DNA of 63,346 bases from CAZHAC01 sp964383855 (GTDB taxonomy: Bacteria; Chloroflexota; Dormibacteria; Dormibacterales; Dormibacteraceae), in NCBI GenBank assembly GCA_964383855.1, contig CAYLIP010000005.1, forward strand, positions 1-63,346, in the 5' to 3' direction. The first letter of the stretch is position 1; every line of letters starts with the position of its first letter. The notes beneath the pieces are model-generated. The model searched no databases. It was not told the DNA's origin and saw only the letters and a list, made by a program, of their open reading frames with translations. This document shows positions 32,525 through 41,652 of this stretch, one piece after another. The position numbers were made by a program, and so were the translations under genes.

Positions 32525-32845
32525 TCAGGACGTGGGTACCCTGAGCTCCTCCCCGGAGTAGATCTCCGGCGATGTCAGCGAGTTGGCGCGCAGGATCTCG
32601 TCCACCTTCTCCCGCGTATCGGCTCCCGGATAGCGCCGGCTGGCGATCGACCACAGGGTGTCCCCCGGGGCGACCGTGATGCTCATGTATCCGGCGGGCG
32701 CGCTGCCATGGACGGCCTGTGCCATCGCGAAGGCGGTAAACACGAAGACGGCGGCCCCTATCGCCAGCTTGCGGAGCTGGCGCCTCCACGTCGGGAGCGG
32801 CCGCGGCCTTCGAATCCGGTTGCTGTCGTAGGCGTATGCGTACAT
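32525..32845 (-). CDS. LysM membrane protein, likely SOS cell-division suppressor (YneA/ChiZ/DivS type)
   Basis: The 106-residue protein has a short basic cytoplasmic N-terminus, one membrane helix (about 29-46, LAIGAAVFVFTAFAMAQAV) and a single external LysM domain (about 54-104, ITVAPGDTLWSIASRRYPG). Small LysM proteins transcribed away from lexA delay division during the SOS response in Bacillus (YneA), Mycobacterium (Rv2719c/ChiZ) and Corynebacterium (DivS); here topology, size and position all agree. ATG 32845 is about 7 nt after the predicted transcription start. The promoter contains a perfect LexA box. Function is by analogy. Confidence 0.83.
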   Translation of the reverse strand: MYAYAYDSNRIRRPRPLPTWRRQLRKLAIGAAVFVFTAFAMAQAVHGSAPAGYMSITVAPGDTLWSIASRRYPGADTREKVDEILRANSLTSPEIYSGEELRVPTS

Positions 32846-32887
32846 CTGTTCGGGACCCACAGTAGGCGAACGCGCGTTCGATGTCAA
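32839..32887 (-). promoter_or_regulatory. LexA-controlled promoter of the lysM operon
   Basis: Reading leftward, -35 TTGACA (32887-32882) and -10 TACTGT (32864-32859) are 17 nt apart and the spacer is filled by a perfect LexA box (32867-32880). A second box with one mismatch (CGTACATCTGTTCG, 32839-32852) lies 28 bp away and covers the ATG of the LysM gene. Confidence 0.88.
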
Positions 32888-32894
32888 GCCATTG

Positions 32895-32934
32895 CGAACA
32901 AAAGTTTGCGCGAACATGTGATCGGTGCTAGCAT
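32895..32934 (+). promoter_or_regulatory. lexA promoter with autoregulatory LexA box
   Basis: -35 TTGCGC (32906-32911) and -10 TAGCAT (32929-32934) have a 17-nt spacer. LexA box CGAACAAAAGTTTG (32895-32908) overlaps the -35, and a half-matching site CGAACATGTGATCG (32911-32924) fills the spacer. The first box is 28 bp from the central box of the divergent promoter. Confidence 0.75.
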
Positions 32935-33013
32935 CGGCCGCGGCCCAGCTTGGGTTCGCCCAGTGCCCAGGCTCAGCAGACGCCCACGCTCAGCAAAAAA
33001 GAGGTACCACCAG

Positions 33014-33628
33014 GTGACGCAAGAACTGACCGACCGGCAGGCCAGGATCCTCGACTACATCCGGCATGTCACCCGCAGCCGGAACTATCCACCAAGCGTT
33101 CGCGAGATCGGCGAAGCGGTCGGGCTGTCCTCCAGCTCGACGGTGCACAACCACTTGAACCAGCTCGAGCGCCGTGGCCTGATCCGCCGCGACCCGAGCA
33201 AGTCGCGCACCGTCCAGCTGGTCCAGGACGAGCGCGAGCAGGAGGCGCGCCGCAACGTGGTCTCGATTCCCCTGGTCGGGCACGTGGCGGCCGGCTCGCC
33301 AATCCTTGCCGAGCAGAACATCGAAGACCACATCGCCCTCTCCAGCGACCTCGCCCAGGAAGGGTGGTTCTTCCTGAAAGTCCGCGGCGACTCGATGATC
33401 AACGCCGGCATCCTGGACGGCGACATGGTGCTCGTGCGCCCGCAGCCTTCGGCCGACAACGGCCAGATCATCGTCGCCATGGTCGAGGGTGAGGCCACCT
33501 GCAAGCGGCTCGACAGGCGCAACGGCACCGTCAAGCTCCTGCCCGAGAACGAGGAGTATCAGCCGATCGAGGCTCCGGATGCCCAGGTCGTAGGGCTGGT
33601 CAAGGGGGTCTTCCGAGTCCTCAACTAG
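33014..33628 (+). CDS. lexA: LexA SOS repressor
   Basis: The 204-residue protein has the N-terminal winged helix (ELTDRQARILDYIRHVTRSRNYPPSVREIGEAVGLSSSSTV) and the C-terminal self-cleavage domain: cut site Ala93-Gly94 in HVAAGSP, nucleophile Ser127 in RGDSM and general base Lys164 in ATCKRL. RecA filaments trigger cleavage and derepress the regulon. GTG 33014 has GAGG 9 nt upstream. Several CGAAC-N4-GTTYG boxes in the window (50, 26933, 32867, 32895, 51194) are its probable targets. Confidence 0.97.
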   Translation: MTQELTDRQARILDYIRHVTRSRNYPPSVREIGEAVGLSSSSTVHNHLNQLERRGLIRRDPSKSRTVQLVQDEREQEARRNVVSIPLVGHVAAGSPILAEQNIEDHIALSSDLAQEGWFFLKVRGDSMINAGILDGDMVLVRPQPSADNGQIIVAMVEGEATCKRLDRRNGTVKLLPENEEYQPIEAPDAQVVGLVKGVFRVLN

Positions 33629-33657
33629 GCAGCGCGCACGCCCGCCAGGCCGGGCTG

Positions 33658-34481
<824 letters not shown>

Positions 34482-34485
<4 letters not shown>

Positions 34486-35636
34486 AGGATGCTTTCGAGG
34501 AGGGCGGCCGCCCGCCTGCAGTCGGCCGCCGTGGGCACCAGAGCCAGCCGGAAGTACCCCTCGCCGGCCTCCCCGAAGAAGGAGCCGGGCGCGACCACCA
34601 CGCCGACGTCGAGCAGGCGAGCGGCGAACGACTCCGAGGTCTCGCCGGCCGGCACCTCTCCCCAGAGGTAGAACGTGGCCTCGGAGCCGGCGATCCGGAT
34701 TCCCTTGCGGCCGAAGAGCTCGAGGAACACCGCGCGCTTCTCCGCATAGACGCGCCGCATCGCCTCAACGTGGTCCTCCCTCCCCCACGCCGCCATCGAG
34801 GCGCGCTGAATGAACTCCGGGATGGCCGTGCCGGCGAGCGGCCGGTAGAGCTTGAGGGCTGCGATCACCTCGGGGGAGCCGGCGACGAAACCGACCCGGT
34901 AGCCCGTCATCGAGGATCGCTTGCTCTGCGTGTTGACCGCGACCACGTGGGAACGGTCGGCCACCTGGAGAGCGGAGGGCGGGGGTCCGTCGAAGTAGAT
35001 CTCGGAGTAGGCCTCGTCGCTGGCGAGGAGGAAGTTGTGCCTCGAGGCCAGCTCGGCCAGCTTCTCGAAGAAGCCGAGGGGCGCCACCGCGCCGGTGGGG
35101 TTGTTCGGGTAGTTGACCCAGAGCAGCGCTACCTCGTCCCAGGTGGATGCGGGCACGGCATCGACGTCGGGTAGGAACCGGTTGCGCTCGAGCAGGGGAA
35201 GCCGGAGCACTCGCCCGCCGGCCACCTGGGCGCCTCGCTCGGGGATCGGGTAGCCGGGCTCGGTGACGGCGACCACGTTCTTGCTCGAGCCCGGGTCCAT
35301 GACCACCTGCGGCAGGCTGAACACGACCTCCTTGCTGCCCAGGGTGGGCACCACCTCGCGGTGCGGGTCGAGCACCGCCCCGTAACGGGAGGCGATCCAG
35401 GACGCGATCGCCTCCCTGTGTTCGGGCAGCCCCTCGGCCTTGGGATAGCTCGAGCGCTCGGTGACGCTCTCGATGAGCGCGTCCCGGATCATGGCGTCGG
35501 TCGGCTCGTGCGGGTCGCCCACACTGAAGTCGATCAGCCGCAGGCCGCGTGCCTGCGCCTCGCGCTTCTTCTCATCCAGCTCGAGGAACGGGTACGCCCG
35601 CATCCGGGTGAGCGCCGGGTTGATGGTGATGCTCAC
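34482..35636 (-). CDS. dapC: Succinyldiaminopimelate transaminase
   Basis: The 384-residue fold-type I aminotransferase has the substrate segment SVGDPHEPT, NYPNNPTGA, SDEAYSE and the PLP Lys in NTQSKRSSMTGYRVGF. DapC moves an amino group from glutamate to N-succinyl-2-amino-6-oxopimelate. Placement between dapE and dapD supports this over other class I/II aminotransferases. GTG 35636 overlaps the dapE stop (GTGA), and its stop overlaps dapD in the same way. Confidence 0.93.
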
Positions 35637-36694
35637 GCCGATAGCCACCGCTTCAGGACGGCCAGGCTCTCCCCCATCGCCGCCACCTCCGCCCGCTCGT
35701 CGCGCCGGTGCGCGTAATCGGGGTCGCCGGGCCCGAAGTTCACGGCGTCCAGGCCGGCCAGCGCAAACTCGGCGACCGGGGTCCATGCCTGCTTGGGCTC
35801 GACGGCCAGGCCCCCCGCTTCCCGCAGCTCGGCAAGCAGTGGATTGCCGAGCGCGACCGGCGCGCCGGGGGCGTTGCTCACGACGGTGAGCCTACCATTC
35901 GCCCCGACCAGCTCCCGAAGCCGCGCCTCGGCCTGCTCGGGCGTCCGGTTGGGGGCGTAGCGGAAGTTCAATCCGCAGCTCACCAGGTCGGGAATCACGT
36001 TGTTGGCGATCCCGCCCTGAATGGTCGTGACGTTGAGGACCTCGCGGAACACGAGCCCCTCGAGGCGAACCTCCTCGACGGCCGAGGCGGCCACTCTCTG
36101 GAGCCCCCTCACCGCCTCGTGGATGGCGTTGCGGCCGAGCCAGGGCCGCGCCGAGTGCGCGGCCACTCCGTCGAACTCGAGACGCGCGATGACATTTCCG
36201 AGACAGCCGGCCTGGAGGCGGTTGGCGGTCGGCTCCATCATCACGACCAGGGCCGCCTCGTTCACGATCGGGCAGCGCTTGAAGACGGTGGGCAGCAGGC
36301 TGTCGCTCAGCGCCAGCTCCTCGTGGCCGAAGACCAGGCAGGCGACGTCGTGCCGCACAGGAGGTCGATCACCGGCGAGCCAGCGGGAAAGCTCGAGCAT
36401 GACGGCCAGCGACGCCTTCATGTCGCTGGCGCCCAGGCCATGGACGGCTCCCCCCTCCACCCTCCCGGGCAGGTTGCCCTGGACGGGAACGGTGTCGGAG
36501 TGGCCGGCCAGCACGACCAGCCGTGGATGTCGGCGGGGCGGGCCGAAGACGAGCCAGTCGGAGCCGTGGCCGTGAAGCTCCAGCCCGGGGCGGCGCGCCT
36601 CCCCCAACAGCCAGGCGGTCAGCTCCTGCTCGTGGCGGCTCACGGACTCGATGTTGACGAGGTGCAGGAGGGTGTTGGCGAGGCTGTCGGTCAA
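35633..36694 (-). CDS. dapE: Succinyl-diaminopimelate desuccinylase
   Basis: The 353-residue M20-family metalloenzyme shows its zinc ligands and catalytic residues: His in LAGHSDTVP, Asp in GLGASDMKAS, Glu-Glu in GHEEL, Glu in MMEPTAN and His in DPDYAHRRDE; a dimerisation lid domain lies between. It releases succinate to give LL-diaminopimelate. The length matches the shorter actinobacterial-type DapE. TTG 36694 overlaps the hflX stop as TTGA. Confidence 0.94.
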   Translation of the reverse strand: MTDSLANTLLHLVNIESVSRHEQELTAWLLGEARRPGLELHGHGSDWLVFGPPRRHPRLVVLAGHSDTVPVQGNLPGRVEGGAVHGLGASDMKASLAVMLELSRWLAGDRPPVRHDVACLVFGHEELALSDSLLPTVFKRCPIVNEAALVVMMEPTANRLQAGCLGNVIARLEFDGVAAHSARPWLGRNAIHEAVRGLQRVAASAVEEVRLEGLVFREVLNVTTIQGGIANNVIPDLVSCGLNFRYAPNRTPEQAEARLRELVGANGRLTVVSNAPGAPVALGNPLLAELREAGGLAVEPKQAWTPVAEFALAGLDAVNFGPGDPDYAHRRDERAEVAAMGESLAVLKRWLSA

Positions 36695-37980
36695 CCCGCC
36701 CGCGGCGCCTCCGAGGCGAAGGGCTGGAAGCGGTGGAGCGACGCTCGGGGCGCGCGGCCCCAGGCCAGCGTGCCCCGGTCCGTGAACTCGGAGCCCTCGA
36801 CCTCGCCCAGCTGCCGCAGCTCGTGGAGAACCGTCTCGCGGCCGTAGGGCACCAGCACGCGGACCGGAACCATCTCCTCGCTGGCGACTCGCTCGACCTC
36901 GCGCATCAGGTCCTCGAGCCCGGCCCCTGTCAGCGCCGAGATCGGGACCACCCGCGGATACCGCTCGGCCAGCGCGGAGAGGACTCGCCGCACGCCGGCG
37001 GGGCCCAGCGTGTCGATCTTGTTCACGGCCACCACCCTCGGCTTGCCGGCCGCGCCCAGCTCCTCGAGCACCGCATCGACCGTCTCCGCGTGCTCCGCCG
37101 CAGCCCCCGCCGAGCCGTCGATGACGTGCAGCACGATGTCGGCGAAGGTGACCTCCTCGAGGGTCGCTCGAAAGGATGCGACGAGGTCGGTGGGCAGTTT
37201 CTGGATGAACCCGACGGTGTCGGTCAGGAGCAGCTCGCGACCGGACGGCAGCCTCACCCGCCGCGTGGTCGGATCGAGCGTGGCAAAGAGCTTGTTCTCG
37301 GCCCGCACGCCGGCCTGCGTCAGCTTGTTGAGCAGCGTGGACTTGCCGGCGTTGGTGTAACCGACGATGGCGACCGTGATCAGCTCGGAGCCGTGACGCG
37401 CCTGGCGCTGCTGCTCGCGCTGGCGGCGGACGTCGTCCAGCTCCCGCTCCAGGTCCTTCAGGCGGCGCCGGATGCGGCGGCGCTCGACTTCGATCTGCTG
37501 CTCGCCGGGACCGCCGCGGGCGCCGATGCCGCCGACCTGGCGGTTGTAGCTCCAGGCGCCGATCAGCCGCGGCAGCGTGTGATGCAGCTGGGCCGATTCC
37601 ACCTGGAGGCGGCCCTCGCGCGTCCGCGCGTGCTGGGCGAAGATGTCGAGGATCAGCTCCGTGCGGTCGACCACCTTGACCTTGAGCTCGGCCTCCAGGT
37701 TGCGCTGCTGGCGGGGGCTCAGGTCCTCGTTGCAGATGACGACGTCGTACCCGAGCTCCGCCCGCCGCTCCCGGACCTCCTCGATCTTGCCGCGGCCGAC
37801 AAAGGTGGCGGGGTCGATCTCGCCGCGGCGCTGGACGTCGACCGCGACGACCTCACCGCCGGCGGTGGTGGTGAGCTCGGCAAGCTCGCGCAGCTGCTCG
37901 TCGAGCGCGGCCTGGTCGGCCCCGGGGAGGAGGACGCCGAGCAGATAGGCGCGCTCGGCCGCGGGCTCGGTGGTGATCAG
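36691..37980 (-). CDS. hflX: Ribosome-associated GTPase HflX, CTG start
   Basis: HflX splits stalled ribosomes. The 429-residue protein has the HflX N-terminal domain (RAYLLGVLLPGADQAALDE, VDVQRRGEIDPATFVGRGK, VVICNEDLSPRQQRNLEAEL, VVDRTELILDIFAQHARTREGRLQVE), a Gly-rich linker (GGIGARGGPGEQQIE) and the GTPase domain (GYTNAGKST about 206, DTVGFIQKLP, NKIDTL). The first canonical start is GTG 37674, which would remove 102 residues, nearly the whole N-terminal domain. CTG 37980 overlaps the miaA stop as CTGA and restores normal length. Confidence 0.95.
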   Translation of the reverse strand: MITTEPAAERAYLLGVLLPGADQAALDEQLRELAELTTTAGGEVVAVDVQRRGEIDPATFVGRGKIEEVRERRAELGYDVVICNEDLSPRQQRNLEAELKVKVVDRTELILDIFAQHARTREGRLQVESAQLHHTLPRLIGAWSYNRQVGGIGARGGPGEQQIEVERRRIRRRLKDLERELDDVRRQREQQRQARHGSELITVAIVGYTNAGKSTLLNKLTQAGVRAENKLFATLDPTTRRVRLPSGRELLLTDTVGFIQKLPTDLVASFRATLEEVTFADIVLHVIDGSAGAAAEHAETVDAVLEELGAAGKPRVVAVNKIDTLGPAGVRRVLSALAERYPRVVPISALTGAGLEDLMREVERVASEEMVPVRVLVPYGRETVLHELRQLGEVEGSEFTDRGTLAWGRAPRASLHRFQPFASEAPRAG

Positions 37981-38878
37981 TGGGCGTTCTCCAGCAGTTC
38001 CAGCATAGCTGGCACCGGGTCGGGCTCCGCCGCCAGCCAGGCGGTGGAGGGATGGCGCCGGAACCAGCCGAGCTGGCGCCTGGCATAGCGGCGGTTGCTG
38101 CGCAGCATCCTCTCAGGCAGTTCGGCCTCGCTGATCGAACCCTCCAGGCAGGCGACCGCCTCGGCATATCCGATACCGGTCAGCACCGGGTGCTCCCGCG
38201 GCACTCCCGCGGCCAGGGCGGCGCTGGTCTCGGCCACGAGCCCCCGGCGCACCTGCTCCCGGCAGCGGTCGCGCAGCCGGCCCTCGATCACCGGCATCGG
38301 CGCGTCAAGGCCGATCCGCACCGGACGCCAGTCCGGCGGCCGTCGCCGCCGGCGCCCGCTGAGCGGCGGCCCCACCGCCTCCAGGATCTCGACCGCCCGT
38401 ACCAGGCGGGCCGGGTTCAAGAGGTCGACGTCTGCCTCCGGATCCAGCGCCCGCAGGCGTGCCGCCAGCTGGTCGCTGCCCATGGCTGCCAGCTCGGCCC
38501 GGCGCTGCGGATTGGGTGGAACCGCCGCCAGGTCGTAGCCCTCGGTCAGCGCATCGACCCAGAGCATGCTGCCGCCTTCCACCACCGGCGTCCTGCCCTC
38601 CGCGAGCGCCGCCTCGATCGCCGGCCGCACAACGCCGAGCCAGTCGGCGACATTGACGACGCCGGTGACCGGGTCGACCAGCTCGATGCCGGTGTAGCGG
38701 ACGGCCGCCCGGTGGGCATCGGGCGGGTGGTTGGTCGCGATGTGCAGCCGCTGGTACGCCTGCCGGGAGTCGGCGACGACCACCTCCTTCCCCAGCCGGC
38801 GCGCCAGCTCGAGGGCGGCCCTCGACTTGCCGATGCCGGTCGGCCCGACGATGACCGGGACCGCCGGCCGCTCCGCCC

Positions 38879-38882
<4 letters not shown>
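37977..38882 (-). CDS. miaA: tRNA dimethylallyltransferase MiaA
   Basis: MiaA adds a dimethylallyl group to A37 of UNN-reading tRNAs. Motifs: P-loop GPTGIGKS, DSRQAYQRLHIATNHP, HRAAVRYTGIELVDP and the C-terminal RSNRRYARRQLGWFRRH. CTG 38882 overlaps the mutL stop (CTGA) and gives 301 residues with the P-loop near residue 13, as in the family. ATG 38954 is a canonical alternative but overlaps mutL by 76 nt and adds a Pro/Asp-rich stretch unlike any MiaA N-terminus. MiaB, which acts on the product, is in the same gene cluster. Confidence 0.95.
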
Positions 38883-40535
<1,653 letters not shown>

Positions 40536-40540
<5 letters not shown>

Positions 40541-40571
40541 CGGGCGGTAGGGTACCCCTACGCCCGGTGCC
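40536..40571 (-). promoter_or_regulatory. Long hairpin enclosing the mutL start codon
   Basis: GGCACCGGGCG (40536-40546) and TAGGG (40548-40552) pair with CCCTA (40556-40560) and CGCCCGGTGCC (40561-40571), with one bulged base (40547) and a 3-nt loop. The mutL GTG (40540-40538) is in the stem. It may end the upstream transcript or block mutL translation; no T-run follows. Confidence 0.65.
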
Positions 40572-40580
40572 GCCGGATGC

Positions 40581-41171
40581 CTAGCGGGAGCTGGAGGTCA
40601 CCCGATCGAAGACTTCGCGGTAGCGCTGCATCGTCATGCGCATGCGTTCGGTGTCGCCGCCCTCGCCGGTTCCCCTGTCGATGGAGTGCATGAACCGGTC
40701 GATCGCCTCCTCGACCACGGCGCCGGCCTCCTCGACGGCCCGCTTGGGGTCGTCGATGAAGCGAGCCTGCGCCTCCTGCATCCGGACGCGGAAGTGCTCG
40801 AACTCAGATCCGGCGCCTCCGGTTTGCGCGCCCATTGAGGTGTCCTGATAGCCGGCGCCCATGCGCTGGTCACGGCGGTCGCCCATGCCGGCACGCGACG
40901 CCTCGCCTGCACCCTGGCGCTCTTCACGCCGGAACTCCTCACCCTGGCGCTCTCGGGGCATGCCCGCGCCGCGGTCGTAGCCCTCGGACATGCCCGGCTC
41001 CTGACCGGCATGCTGCTCGCGGGCCATCTCCTCCACCCGGGGGTCGGTACCGGGCGTGGTCCGGGCCTGGACCTCGCCCATGCGGTCGTTCTGCGGCCGC
41101 TCTTCGGGCCTCATCTCGGGCCTCATCTCGGGTTCGGCACGGTCCTCCGGCCTCCTATCCTGCGGCTGCAT
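40581..41171 (-). CDS. Hypothetical protein with FVDDP-type C-terminal domain
   Basis: The 196-residue protein has a long disordered, charged N-terminal half rich in Arg, Glu, Pro and Met (RRPEDRAEPEMRPEMRPEERP), then a helical domain of about 70 residues: FEHFRVRMQEAQARFIDDPKRAVEEAGAVVEEAIDRFM, ending TERMRMTMQRYREVFDRV. The same pattern (arFvDDPr.AV.eAd...YR) is in the preceding gene and is widespread in actinobacterial-type hypothetical proteins; no function is established as far as I know. GTG 41174 or ATG 41171 can start it. It overlaps the previous stop and lies just before the hairpin at mutL. Confidence 0.75.
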   Translation of the reverse strand: MQPQDRRPEDRAEPEMRPEMRPEERPQNDRMGEVQARTTPGTDPRVEEMAREQHAGQEPGMSEGYDRGAGMPRERQGEEFRREERQGAGEASRAGMGDRRDQRMGAGYQDTSMGAQTGGAGSEFEHFRVRMQEAQARFIDDPKRAVEEAGAVVEEAIDRFMHSIDRGTGEGGDTERMRMTMQRYREVFDRVTSSSR

Positions 41172-41575
41172 CACGCGACCTCCTTGCGCCCGCCGGTGTT
41201 GCGGACACTGGTTCCGAGCAGGCGCTCGATGGCCTCCCGGTACTGCTGCATGGACCGGCGCAGACCCTCGGTGGAGTCCCCCGCGTCCGGACTGTTCAAA
41301 GCGCGCGCCTCACGAATCTCGCCGGGCACGCTCTCCGACCGGCCGCCTCGCTGCCGGTAGATGGAGATCGCCAGCCGGTCGGCCTCACTGACCGCCCGCC
41401 GGGGATCGTCGACGAACGCCGCCTCGATCGCCTTCCAGGAGTCCGCATATCGCGCCCGGTCGGCGTCGGGCAGCTGGAGGAGGCGCTCACCCCGGTTCCG
41501 TGTTACTGCCACTATCACCAATGCGATCACTATGATCGCCACTATGGCGACAATGACCCATATCAAATTGCTCAT
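41171..41575 (-). CDS. Membrane protein with FVDDP-type domain
   Basis: The 134-residue protein is one N-terminal membrane helix (LIWVIVAIVAIIVIALVIVAV) followed by a cytoplasmic helical domain: ARYADSWKAIEAAFVDDPRRAVSEADRLAISIYRQRGG, an acidic break, and TEGLRRSMQQYREAIERLLG. It is a paralogue of the downstream soluble gene, so the two may interact, one fixed at the membrane and one free. ATG 41575 starts it; its stop overlaps the next gene (GTGA). The spacer from mutS is 77 nt. Function unknown. Confidence 0.8.
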   Translation of the reverse strand: MSNLIWVIVAIVAIIVIALVIVAVTRNRGERLLQLPDADRARYADSWKAIEAAFVDDPRRAVSEADRLAISIYRQRGGRSESVPGEIREARALNSPDAGDSTEGLRRSMQQYREAIERLLGTSVRNTGGRKEVA

Positions 41576-41652
41576 AACCAAGGAGCTACCAGAGTCGCCC
41601 CCCAAAGGTCGATACTCCAGCGTATCGGGAGGGGCCGGCCCGGCCCTCCTGC

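Noticed and set aside
33640..33655. Small hairpin GCCCG/CGGGC between the convergent lexA and dapD genes as a bidirectional terminator
   Set aside because: The stem is only 5 bp and there is no T-run on either strand; too weak to list as a terminator.
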